From assembly GCA_937888615.1 (NCBI GenBank), contig CALABZ010000186.1:1-9644 (forward strand): a stretch of 9,644 bases of DNA, written 5' to 3'. The notes beneath the pieces were generated by a model. That model made no database searches, had not been told where the DNA came from, and was given only the letters and a program-made list of their open reading frames with translations. Source of the stretch: an uncultured Lentisphaeria bacterium. GTDB lineage: Bacteria; Verrucomicrobiota; Lentisphaeria; Victivallales; Victivallaceae. The translations under genes and the position numbers were made by a program. Of this stretch, positions 1 through 6,473 are shown in pieces. Numbering within the stretch: position 1 is the stretch's first letter; the number at the start of each line of letters is the position of its first letter.

Positions 1-410
1 GTGATGTTGAGCCCGACCCGTCCGCCGCTCACCGCGATGAAATCGTAGAGGATGGCGGTTTCGTCGATGAATGTCCGGAACGGTTTTTTCATGCCGATCG
101 GCGAACAGCCCCCGTGGATATAACCGGTCAACGGCAGCAGTTGTTTCAACGGAATCAGCTCAATGTTTTTGGCTTCGGCGGCCCGGGCGGCTTTCTTCAG
201 GTCCAGTCCGGACGAACCGGGCACGATAAAGACTAAGTATTCGTGGTCCGGGGATTGGGCGACCAGGGTTTTGAAACATTGTTCCGGAGGGACGTCGATT
301 TTCCGGGCTACGGACACCGCGTCCACCTGGCCGTCATCGACGGGATATTCATGCGGCGCATATGCGATTGAGGCGCTGTCGAGCAGGCGCAGCGCATTGG
401 TTTTTTCCAT
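1..410 (-). CDS. ybaK: YbaK/EbsC-type Cys-tRNA(Pro) deacylase, 3' end outside window
   Basis: This cytoplasmic trans-editing enzyme hydrolyses cysteine (and related small amino acids) mischarged onto tRNA(Pro) by prolyl-tRNA synthetase. The minus-strand reading gives 136 residues from an ATG at 410-408 to the window edge. The family is usually about 155-160 residues, so roughly 20 C-terminal residues are missing. The N-terminus reads MEKTNALRLLDSASI, and FKTLV places the family's essential lysine at residue 47. The signature GGCSPIGMKKPFRTFID lies near residues 100-116. A GGAG Shine-Dalgarno sits 6 bases before the ATG. The gene starts 16 bases after the stop of the upstream lipoprotein gene on the same strand, so the two may be co-transcribed, though their functions look unrelated. 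The family assignment is strong; the exact substrate (YbaK versus ProX-type specificity) is inferred. Confidence 0.92.
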   Translation of the reverse strand, partial: MEKTNALRLLDSASIAYAPHEYPVDDGQVDAVSVARKIDVPPEQCFKTLVAQSPDHEYLVFIVPGSSGLDLKKAARAAEAKNIELIPLKQLLPLTGYIHGGCSPIGMKKPFRTFIDETAILYDFIAVSGGRVGLNI

Positions 411-426
411 GATTCACTCCGTGTAA

Positions 427-1530
427 TTAATGCTGCGGCTGATTGCGCGCCAACGTGATTTCGGCCATTTCGCAGTTCACGTCGAAGCCGCCGTTCTCCA
501 GATGTACGGAAAACGTTATATTCACCACTTTTCCGTTTTCTTTGAAAAGTTCAGGATGCATAAATGTGCAGTAAACCAACTTCACTTTTTTTCCCTGGCA
601 TTTTTGGGGAGCCCGGATTTCGCCGATGGACCGCCACGGCCCTTCCGGGACCGGCGAAAAATAAAATGAGATGAGCCGCGGATGAAAAAGATCGCTGGAC
701 GCGGCCAGCAGCCACCCATTGCAATACGGATTAAATACCACCGAAACCTGTCCGGCGGCGGGAACAATGATGCTTTGAGCCGATTTTTCCCGGCTGAAAC
801 TGTGGTTCGGCTGATTGTAATATTCATAGGCGTTCGGGTTTTCGACTTCTTCGAGCCTGACCCGGGCCAGTGCCGCGCCCATCTTGCCGTCGCGGTTGAT
901 GATTTCATAAAGATAGAGCCATGGCCCTTGCCGGATGATTTGAGACGGCGAGACCGGGAAGCGCCAGCTGTTTCCCGGCTGCAGGCGTTCATAATGCCCC
1001 AGCGGTTCCCGGCTGACGGCCAGGCCGGAACCTGCTTCTTTGAAGTCCCATGCTCCGTTTCCGGTTTTTTCAATCAGGTTGTAATAAAGGTAACATTTTC
1101 CGCCGGCATAAATTCCGCCCAGGGGCCAGATCATGTGGACGCCTTTTTGTTCTCCGGGCAATAGTGAAAGCGGAGATGCGGCAATGTCGTCGGGACCGAC
1201 CTTATAACGCAGCGCCGGAGGGAACGATTTTTCTTTTTCCGGCAGGAACGCAATGCTGCAGAAAATGCCTCCGCCTTTGAAGTGCGGAACTCCCTCCGCG
1301 TCCCGCTTGCCCAGAAAAGTATCGCCAAAGGTCCACACGGCTCCTCCGGGGACTGCAAATGATTGTCCGCCATCCTGGGAAATAATACAGGCCCGATTAT
1401 GGGATTGATTCCAGACACACCCCTGGAATTCCACCTTTTCGATGGAAAACGGAGCCGCGGCACACCCGGAAAGCAGGATTCCTACCGCAATAACAATGAG
1501 TCCATGAAATATCTGAAACGTCTTGTTCAT
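427..1530 (-). CDS. DUF4185-like beta-propeller lipoprotein
   Basis: This is a predicted exported lipoprotein of 367 residues. Its N-terminus is MNKTFQIFHG followed by a hydrophobic core and the lipobox L-S-G-C, with the lipidated cysteine at residue 23. The body resembles DUF4185 and related glycosidase-like beta-propellers: WTFGDTF at residues 66-72, GLAVSREPLGHYERL at about 168-182, NPYCNGWLLAASSD at about 267-280, FYFSPVPEGPW at about 289-299 and FMHPELFKENGKVVNITFS at about 323-341. In five-bladed propeller families such blocks mark successive blades. No catalytic residues can be assigned safely, so the substrate is unknown; a carbohydrate-related role is inferred from the fold. The ATG at 1530 is chosen because AGGCGG lies 7 bases upstream and the signal peptide starts there. 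An in-frame TTG at 1578 lies about 5 bases after the predicted transcription start and would add 16 non-signal residues. The ybaK-like gene follows after 16 bases. Confidence 0.8.
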   Translation of the reverse strand: MNKTFQIFHGLIVIAVGILLSGCAAAPFSIEKVEFQGCVWNQSHNRACIISQDGGQSFAVPGGAVWTFGDTFLGKRDAEGVPHFKGGGIFCSIAFLPEKEKSFPPALRYKVGPDDIAASPLSLLPGEQKGVHMIWPLGGIYAGGKCYLYYNLIEKTGNGAWDFKEAGSGLAVSREPLGHYERLQPGNSWRFPVSPSQIIRQGPWLYLYEIINRDGKMGAALARVRLEEVENPNAYEYYNQPNHSFSREKSAQSIIVPAAGQVSVVFNPYCNGWLLAASSDLFHPRLISFYFSPVPEGPWRSIGEIRAPQKCQGKKVKLVYCTFMHPELFKENGKVVNITFSVHLENGGFDVNCEMAEITLARNQPQH

Positions 1531-1537
1531 TTTCCCA

Positions 1538-1543
1538 CCGCCT
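1538..1543 (-). promoter_or_regulatory. Ribosome binding site deciding the lipoprotein start
   Basis: AGGCGG on the minus strand matches AGGAGG at 5 of 6 positions and lies 7 bases before the ATG at 1530. It supports this start over the upstream in-frame TTG at 1578. Confidence 0.65.
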
Positions 1544-1589
1544 GTTTTTGATTTTTGCGAGTAATTTCGTCCGAACAACCCTATAGAGT

Positions 1590-1619
1590 ATAATATACCG
1601 TAAATAGGTATAATTTCAA
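1590..1619 (-). promoter_or_regulatory. Sigma-70-type promoter for the lipoprotein gene
   Basis: The minus strand reads TTGAAA (1619-1614), an 18-base spacer, then TATTAT (1595-1590); each box matches consensus at 5 of 6 positions. Transcription would begin near 1583, giving a leader of about 53 bases to the ATG at 1530. The region is AT-rich and lies between the GNAT stop and the lipoprotein start, so the lipoprotein gene need not depend on read-through from GNAT. Confidence 0.6.
1594..1612. promoter_or_regulatory. Inverted repeat in promoter spacer, candidate operator
   Basis: TATACC and GGTATA form perfect 6-base arms separated by 7 bases (GTAAATA). The repeat overlaps the -10 end and fills most of the spacer of the lipoprotein promoter, where a bound repressor would block RNA polymerase. 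The regulator is unknown. In AT-rich DNA a 6-base repeat can arise by chance. Confidence 0.35.
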
Positions 1620-1659
1620 AAGATTTTATTTATCTTGAATCTGTTGGAATAACGGCTTT

Positions 1660-2163
1660 TCAGTCGGAATAGATGATTTCGTCGCAGAACCAGTCAGTAT
1701 CATACAGAAATATTTCACCGCGGCGGATTGCCCCCATGCTCTGGTAAAGCCTGATGGCGGGGAGGTTCTTTTTGGCCACCAGGATGCGCATGCCGTCGTG
1801 GCCAGTGCTTCGGGTGAGGCCGATCAGGTGTTCAAGGAGCAGGCGGGCCAGACCCCGATTTTGAAGATCGCGGGCAACCGCGATACGCATCAGGTCTATC
1901 GGGTTGCGGGAGTGCCACGGCGCGACGGCGTCGTGTTCCGTCCAGTAGCGGACGGTGGCGACCGCCAGGATGTTCCGCCCGTCATCGAGGCAATGAAGGG
2001 CATTGTCCGCCACATCCATGTCGACCAGATTGCGTGTCGGATATTCGTCACTCCAGGTGCAGTATGGGGCGCCGATCCAGGAGCGGTACATGGCGAAGAT
2101 TTCGTCGGCGTCGCCGGAGCGGGCGCTTCTGAACCGGATGGATTGCGGCTGGTTCATGCTCAT
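1660..2163 (-). CDS. GNAT family N-acetyltransferase
   Basis: This 167-residue protein is a single-domain GCN5-related acetyltransferase expected to transfer the acetyl group of acetyl-CoA to an amine; the substrate cannot be read from the sequence. The N-terminus shows the usual first strand and helix (IRFRSARSGDADEIFAMY, residues 9-26). Motif A appears as LMRIAVARDLQNRGLARLLL (91-110), with the acetyl-CoA pyrophosphate loop QNRGLA at 101-106. Motif B is NLPAIRLYQSMGAIRRGE (133-150). Length is normal for the family and there is no signal peptide, so it is cytoplasmic. The start is somewhat uncertain: ATG at 2163 has AGGGA 12 bases upstream, while a second in-frame ATG at 2157 is farther away. 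A tiny three-codon reading frame ends within the start codon. The terminator of the upstream microprotein gene lies about 20 bases before this start, and I see no separate promoter. Confidence 0.88.
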   Translation of the reverse strand: MSMNQPQSIRFRSARSGDADEIFAMYRSWIGAPYCTWSDEYPTRNLVDMDVADNALHCLDDGRNILAVATVRYWTEHDAVAPWHSRNPIDLMRIAVARDLQNRGLARLLLEHLIGLTRSTGHDGMRILVAKKNLPAIRLYQSMGAIRRGEIFLYDTDWFCDEIIYSD

Positions 2164-2181
2164 GAGTTCATTTTTTCCCTG

Positions 2182-2214
2182 AAAAAATGAAGCCGCACCT
2201 TTTGGGGGTGCGGC
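2182..2214 (-). terminator. Rho-independent terminator after the microprotein gene
   Basis: GCCGCACC (2192-2199) pairs perfectly with GGTGCGGC (2207-2214) around a 7-base loop. In the minus direction it is followed by TTCA and a six-T run (2187-2182). It begins 6 bases after the microprotein stop codon. A T-rich stretch also follows on the plus strand (2216-2222), so the hairpin could work in both directions, but no plus-strand gene precedes it. Confidence 0.85.
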
Positions 2215-2220
2215 ATTCTT

Positions 2221-2316
2221 TTACCGTGATTTGTTTTTCTTGCCGAAAATGGCATCCCAGTTCTCACGGTACTTCTTTTCGTCACCGGGACGACGTTTGC
2301 TTCCTTTGCCGTTCAT
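2221..2316 (-). CDS. Basic 31-residue KGSKRRP...IFGK microprotein
   Basis: The minus strand encodes a 31-residue protein starting MNGKGSKRRPGDEKKY and ending WDAIFGKKNKSR, with TAA at 2223-2221. It is strongly basic, has no hydrophobic segment and should be cytoplasmic. Three features support a real gene: GAGG lies 7 bases before the ATG, a good promoter lies upstream, and a strong terminator starts 6 bases after the stop. The layout, an N-terminal GKGSKxRP block then a C-terminal W..IFGK block, resembles short uncharacterised proteins that I recall from phages and diverse bacteria; this recollection is not checked. No biochemical function is assigned. Binding to nucleic acid or ribosomes is a plausible guess from charge alone. 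It is divergent from guaB and upstream of the GNAT gene. Confidence 0.82.
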   Translation of the reverse strand: MNGKGSKRRPGDEKKYRENWDAIFGKKNKSR

Positions 2317-2349
2317 GATATAACCTCGTCCTAATTCTGTTGAGCTTGT

Positions 2350-2377
2350 AATATAACATAATTCGTCAATAAATCAA
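2350..2377 (-). promoter_or_regulatory. Promoter for the microprotein gene (extended -10)
   Basis: On the minus strand TTGATT (2377-2372) is followed by a 16-base spacer and TATATT (2355-2350), which matches the -10 consensus at 5 of 6 positions. It is preceded by TGT, an extended -10 element. Transcription would begin near 2343, about 27 bases before the ATG at 2316. The -35 box is only a 4 of 6 match. Confidence 0.55.
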
Positions 2378-2481
2378 ATAATTTCCCATCAAAATTCACG
2401 GAAAAATTCGAAAAATACATATGAATTTTCGATTTATTGAACTGAAAACGAAAAAAATTGGAATTTATTTAAAACTCAAAT

Positions 2482-2510
2482 TTGGAAAATCGGCAATGGG
2501 GGGTTATATT
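2482..2510 (+). promoter_or_regulatory. Promoter for guaB
   Basis: TTGGAA (2482-2487), a 17-base spacer and TATATT (2505-2510) form a sigma-70-type promoter with the predicted start near 2517, about 39 bases before the guaB ATG. The spacer contains a run of six G. The short leader leaves no room for a riboswitch and I see none. The stretch from 2380 to 2480, between this and the opposing microprotein promoter, is AT-rich with short A and T tracts and no recognisable gene. Confidence 0.55.
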
Positions 2511-2543
2511 GAATTGCAATATGTAATCTTAACACTATTGCCG

Positions 2544-2548
2544 AAGGA
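2544..2548 (+). promoter_or_regulatory. Ribosome binding site deciding the guaB start
   Basis: AAGGA lies 7 bases before the ATG at 2556. It fixes the guaB start there rather than at the in-frame ATGs at 2421 or 2496, which lie upstream of or inside the promoter and would add residues that match no IMP dehydrogenase N-terminus. Confidence 0.75.
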
Positions 2549-2555
2549 TTTTAGC

Positions 2556-4052
2556 ATGAACACGTACTTGGATCAATTCATGGACGCCTTCAAGTTCGAA
2601 GGACTGACTTTTGACGACATCTCCCTGATCACACAGTATGCCGATTTCGCCCCCAACGAAGTGGACCTGTCCACCCGTTTCACCCGCAATGTCAAACTCA
2701 ATATTCCGTTCATCAGCGCCGCCATGGATACCGTTACCGAGAGCGCGATGGCAATCGCCATGGCCCGGCTCGGCGGGATCGGGGTTATTCATAAAAACCT
2801 CTCGGTCGATAAACAAGCCGACGAAGTCCGCAAAGTCAAACATTACCTGAACGGCGTCATCAGAACTCCCGCCGCGTTCCACCCGGAACAAACCATCGGC
2901 GAAATGCTCCGCATCAAGCGTGAACGTTCCTATTCCTTCTCCGGCTTTCCGATTGTCGACGCCGACAACCGCCTGGTCGGCATGATTACCGCCCGCGACA
3001 TTAAATTCCTGACCGATTACAACGTCAAGATCCGGGACGTGATGATTTCCAATCCCGTGATGGCTCATGACGGCATCTCGATGCAGCAGGCCTACCAGAC
3101 CATGATTGAAAACAAGGTCGGCAAGCTTCCGACCGTGGACGACGAAGGCAAATTGACCGGCCTCTACAGTTTCCAGGATGTCCGCACGCTGATCGATAAC
3201 GAGGAACCGGATTACAATCGTGACGAACATCACCAATTGCGGGTGGCCGCCGGTATCGGCCCCTATGACGAAGAACGCGCCGCGGCGCTGATCGCGGCCG
3301 GTGTGGACGTGCTGGTGCTTGACACCGCGCACGGCGACAGCAAAAACGTCATTGAAACAATCAAACTTTTCAAAAATACCTACGGCAGTAAAGTCGATAT
3401 CGTGGCCGGCAATGTTGCCACCGCCGAAGGCACCAAAGCCCTGATGGACGCGGGCGCCGATGCGATTAAAGTCGGTATCGGCCCCGGTTCGATCTGTACC
3501 ACCCGGGTGGTGGCGGGGGTCGGAGTGCCGCAGGTTTCCGCGGTATACGCCGCACGCAAGATCGTGGGCGACGAAATCCCGATCATCGCCGACGGCGGCA
3601 TCAAGCAGTCCGGCGACGTGGCCAAGGCGCTGGCGGTCGGAGCCTCGTGCGTGATGATGGGTTCGGCACTGGCCGGAACCGAGGAAAGCACCGGCGAAGT
3701 GACACTGCATCAGGGACGCCGTTTCGTGATCTATCGCGGCATGGGCAGTCTGGAAGCCATGAAGACCGGTAAAGCCTCCCGCGAACGCTACGGTCAGGTC
3801 GACGTGGATGACGAAAAGAAGCTGGTCCCGCAGGGGATCGAAGGCCTGGTGCCGTACCGCGGTTCGGTGGGCGACGTGATTTTCCAGTTCACCGGCGGGC
3901 TTCGTTATTCGTTCGGTTATTGCGGAGCGCGCAATGTGCCGGAATTTCAGGCCAAGGCGAAGATGGTCCGTGTGACCAACGCCGGTCTCCGCGAAGCGCA
4001 TCCCCACGACGTCATCCTGCTGAAAGACGCCCCGAACTACCAGAGCCAGTAA
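2556..4052 (+). CDS. guaB: Inosine-5'-monophosphate dehydrogenase
   Basis: This cytoplasmic enzyme oxidises IMP to XMP with NAD+, the committed step of guanine nucleotide synthesis. The 498-residue product is of normal bacterial length. The N-terminal TIM-barrel segment contains GLTFDDISL near residues 16-24, then IPFISAAMDTVTESAMAIAM at about 50-69. A tandem CBS (Bateman) module occupies roughly residues 103-218. The barrel then resumes, with DTAHG at 256-260 at the NAD-binding face. The catalytic loop GPGSICTT places the nucleophilic cysteine at residue 314. The active-site flap carries the Arg-Tyr dyad at 411-412 (RERYGQ), followed by KLVPQGIEG and the C-terminal GGLRYSFGYCGA. All key elements are present, so it should be active. 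It appears monocistronic, with its own promoter and a terminator just downstream; guaA is not in the window. The Bateman module suggests allosteric control by purine nucleotides, as known for the family. Confidence 0.98.
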   Translation: MNTYLDQFMDAFKFEGLTFDDISLITQYADFAPNEVDLSTRFTRNVKLNIPFISAAMDTVTESAMAIAMARLGGIGVIHKNLSVDKQADEVRKVKHYLNGVIRTPAAFHPEQTIGEMLRIKRERSYSFSGFPIVDADNRLVGMITARDIKFLTDYNVKIRDVMISNPVMAHDGISMQQAYQTMIENKVGKLPTVDDEGKLTGLYSFQDVRTLIDNEEPDYNRDEHHQLRVAAGIGPYDEERAAALIAAGVDVLVLDTAHGDSKNVIETIKLFKNTYGSKVDIVAGNVATAEGTKALMDAGADAIKVGIGPGSICTTRVVAGVGVPQVSAVYAARKIVGDEIPIIADGGIKQSGDVAKALAVGASCVMMGSALAGTEESTGEVTLHQGRRFVIYRGMGSLEAMKTGKASRERYGQVDVDDEKKLVPQGIEGLVPYRGSVGDVIFQFTGGLRYSFGYCGARNVPEFQAKAKMVRVTNAGLREAHPHDVILLKDAPNYQSQ

Positions 4053-4075
4053 CCCGGCCTCTATTTCAAGTAAAT

Positions 4076-4116
4076 AAAAAAACAGCGTATCCGTCAGTGG
4101 ACACGCTGTTTTTTTA
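4076..4116. terminator. Bidirectional terminator between guaB and the glycosidase gene
   Basis: AACAGCGT (4081-4088) pairs with ACGCTGTT (4103-4110). The pairing extends outward through the flanking A run (4076-4080) and T run (4111-4115), and inward through CC/GG past one mismatch. It lies 23 bases after the guaB stop and 18 bases beyond the stop of the converging minus-strand gene. The A and T tracts on opposite sides let it end transcription in both directions. Confidence 0.9.
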
Positions 4117-4133
4117 TGTTTTTATCCGTCCGC

Positions 4134-6473
4134 TCAGTTGCCGGCGGGCTCCAGGCGACAGATCATTTCCGCGAGTTTTTGGCGATAACTCAGAATATCG
4201 GCATAATTGCCGGTTCCCAGTTCGTCGTAAAGACAACTGTCTTTTGTGTTGAATTTGACCTGTTTCATCAAGCTTGGGGCCACATTCTCCGGTATTTGGA
4301 GAAGCTGCTGTGCCTCCTGAAAAAGCGGGTGATCCGGCGCCAGTTGATCCACCCGTTTTTTGAGCAGGAGCCAATATTCGTAATCCTCAAGACCTTCACG
4401 CCACATCTCAAAAGCCAGTGTGCTCATCAGGACGCCACGGTGGTTGCGGCGGAGTAAGCCGTAGTGCTGAAACGCACCGTCGGCGGGACGTAATTCATCC
4501 GGGTAAAGTCCTGCCCCGTAATTGGTCGCACTTCCTGCGCCCAGATTATAGAAAAGGGCTCCTTCCAGTCCGGTCTTTTCGGTGGCAAGGAATTGATTTC
4601 GCGCTGAGTAAGGGCTTCGATCCAGACAGTACAGGTTATACCACCAGACTTTTTTACCCTGGTCCTTCAAGAGTTTCAGGGTATCCGGCCTGATCAAATT
4701 CAATGTCAACGCCAGAATATCAGGGTATTCCAGTTTTTCCCGGTAATTCCACAAAGGTCGATTGACCGCGCAGATGATGGGAACGCCGGGGCAAAGCTTC
4801 GCGGCCTTTTCAAATGCCTGAAGCATTTTCGGAAGACCTGCCGGTTGAACCTCGTCAAAACCGTAAATATAACTGCGTTTCAAAATTTCCGGGTCGGCTT
4901 TGGTTTCCTGATAAACCCGCTCCAGTCTTTCAAAGGCCGCCTCGGTCCCCGGAGCCTTGATTCGCATCAGATTGAACAGGCTGTTGCCGTTCGCGTAATT
5001 CCGCTGCCGCTCCGCCAGGGGAACTTCCTGCGATTCATACATGCCGGAACAATTCACCCGGTGGGCGGCCACCAACTCCGCCTCACGTTCACGTTTGCCG
5101 GGATGCCCGCTGCGGACAAAGCCGACAATATGAGGAAAAGAGGTGTGACGGGGCAACGTAAACGGGTGAACCTGAAGATTTATCCATGCCGTTTGCGGTT
5201 CGACGCCGTCGGCGCTGACCTGAATGCCGAAGCGGTATTTGCCGGGAACGGTTTCCGGCGGAACTTTAATATTTACCCATATCGGTTGCAGACGAAATTC
5301 CCCTACCGGAAAAGAGCGAATGTCGGGCCTCAGCATTTCCGCGTAATAATGACCATCGGCGCCCAGCCGCCATCCGAGGGGAGCCGTTTCGATGTTTTGC
5401 GCAGGAAATGCTCCGGGCCCATCGATGCGGGTTATTTCCAACCGCACATTTTCCAGCGGCTTTTTCCCGGCAATGACCGCCAGTTGGCACGATTCATATT
5501 CACCACGGGCCGCCGTCAGGTCAACCGACTGGCGGGCGAATTCCCCGCAAGCCGCCGGAAAGTCCGTCTGACAGTTGATTGCATCACTGATCCCGACCAG
5601 CATTTTCCGGCGGTCCAATTCGCCGTAACAAGGGATTGCGGCATGGAGTCTTTGCTGTTCCTCTTCGATTGATTCCGCAAAATCCGCCTCCGGATTCAAC
5701 AGCGTGAAAAGTTGCCGGTCAATCTTCAACAGCCGAAACTGTTCCTCTGACTGCGCGCCGGCCAACTTCTTTTTAAGTCCGCTCCGAGCAGCGAGAATAA
5801 TTTTTCCCATTCCCGAACGTATTTTCTTTATCTCGGCGAGAGACAGCCGGTGTGAATACCGGTCGGCCCACCTGCGGACGGCGACGGCCTGTTCCGACTG
5901 AATTTGCTCCAGCAGAACCGCCAACCCGTCCAACCGTTCAGGTGTACGATCCACCCAGCGCAGATTGGCTACTTGGAGCCGCATTCCGGCTGCCGGGGTG
6001 TAATGCATCAAATACAGCATTTTCAACTGTGACGGCGCCAACTTGACTCCATTTGGGCGGCTCAGTTGAATGACCTGACCGGAGGCCGCCTGTTTCAGCT
6101 TGGGTACATGCATAAATGCGCCGGTCTCGTTTTCGCCGCACAATGTGAGTTTGTAGCGGGTAGGTTCGACGGGATATCCGGTATCGAATTCCAAGGTTTC
6201 AAATTTGTCCAGGTCAGCCGGAAAATCCGGGAAATCCAGAAATACCACCTGTTTTATATTTTTCTCAGTCGCAGCGAATGAAATCTCAAGAGCCTGCGGA
6301 TCCCTGAATGACGGTATGTTTACCAGTTCGAATTTCAGTCCGTTTCCACTTGGACGAAACATCTCCGGTTTCCAGTAATCACGGAAATAAAGCTGGATGG
6401 GACCCGCTGCGGACAATGTTCCAATCCCCCAAAAAATCAAAAGAGAAATGGTTCGAATAAATGGTTTCTTCAT
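4134..6473 (-). CDS. Secreted DUF4091 / GH123-like glycoside hydrolase
   Basis: This 779-residue exported protein most resembles DUF4091 proteins of the GH123 type, whose characterised members are beta-N-acetylgalactosaminidases. A signal peptide spans about residues 1-22 (MKKPFIRTISLLIFWGIGTLSA). Residues 25-175 form a beta-rich N-terminal domain, possibly carbohydrate binding, followed by a helical, charged linker (about 180-285). A beta-sandwich starts near 290 and includes RGEYESCQLAVIAG (323-336). The catalytic barrel begins near 440. It contains YGFDEVQP, with adjacent Asp540-Glu541 matching the Asp-Glu pair used by GH123 for substrate-assisted catalysis. The DUF4091-like end reads STLAFEMWREGLEDYEYWLLL (684-704, here split only by numbering). 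The true substrate is unknown; DUF4091 covers untested specificities. It is the last gene of the operon, and its ATG overlaps the stop of the pseudopilin gene in ATGA. Its own ribosome binding site is weak, which suggests translational coupling. Confidence 0.87.
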   Translation of the reverse strand: MKKPFIRTISLLIFWGIGTLSAAGPIQLYFRDYWKPEMFRPSGNGLKFELVNIPSFRDPQALEISFAATEKNIKQVVFLDFPDFPADLDKFETLEFDTGYPVEPTRYKLTLCGENETGAFMHVPKLKQAASGQVIQLSRPNGVKLAPSQLKMLYLMHYTPAAGMRLQVANLRWVDRTPERLDGLAVLLEQIQSEQAVAVRRWADRYSHRLSLAEIKKIRSGMGKIILAARSGLKKKLAGAQSEEQFRLLKIDRQLFTLLNPEADFAESIEEEQQRLHAAIPCYGELDRRKMLVGISDAINCQTDFPAACGEFARQSVDLTAARGEYESCQLAVIAGKKPLENVRLEITRIDGPGAFPAQNIETAPLGWRLGADGHYYAEMLRPDIRSFPVGEFRLQPIWVNIKVPPETVPGKYRFGIQVSADGVEPQTAWINLQVHPFTLPRHTSFPHIVGFVRSGHPGKREREAELVAAHRVNCSGMYESQEVPLAERQRNYANGNSLFNLMRIKAPGTEAAFERLERVYQETKADPEILKRSYIYGFDEVQPAGLPKMLQAFEKAAKLCPGVPIICAVNRPLWNYREKLEYPDILALTLNLIRPDTLKLLKDQGKKVWWYNLYCLDRSPYSARNQFLATEKTGLEGALFYNLGAGSATNYGAGLYPDELRPADGAFQHYGLLRRNHRGVLMSTLAFEMWREGLEDYEYWLLLKKRVDQLAPDHPLFQEAQQLLQIPENVAPSLMKQVKFNTKDSCLYDELGTGNYADILSYRQKLAEMICRLEPAGN

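Noticed and set aside
163..426. Plus-strand short frame opposite the ybaK-like gene
   Set aside because: Antisense to a conserved deacylase with the SPIGMKK signature; no start signals.
1531..1578. TTG start at 1578 for the lipoprotein gene
   Set aside because: It would place 16 polar residues before a good lipoprotein signal peptide and lies about 5 bases from the predicted transcription start. ATG 1530 has AGGCGG 7 bases upstream.
1615..1639. Weak AT-only hairpin after the GNAT gene as a terminator
   Set aside because: The stem is short and AT-rich with a bulge, and no proper T-run follows. It is not a convincing terminator.
2391..2429. Inverted repeat AAAATTCA / TGAATTTT between the microprotein and guaB promoters
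   Set aside because: The 8-base arms are pure AT-rich sequence 23 bases apart in a very AT-rich region, so chance is likely. It does not overlap either promoter core.
2421..2555. N-terminal extension of guaB from ATG 2421 (or ATG 2496)
   Set aside because: The region contains the promoter and AT-rich spacer, the extra residues do not resemble IMP dehydrogenase, and AAGGA is correctly placed for ATG 2556.
2511..2555. Riboswitch or purine-sensing leader upstream of guaB
   Set aside because: The predicted leader is only about 39 bases and has no recognisable conserved aptamer elements.
2535..4007. A 490-codon open frame on the minus strand opposite guaB
   Set aside because: It is fully antisense to a complete, well-conserved IMP dehydrogenase. 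Its product is rich in His, Gly and Asp with no domain pattern, as expected from codon bias in the GC-rich sense gene.
4845..5672. Plus-strand 275-codon frame inside the glycosidase gene
   Set aside because: It is antisense to a gene with signal peptide, catalytic motif and coupling to its neighbour. No recognisable domain or ribosome binding site.
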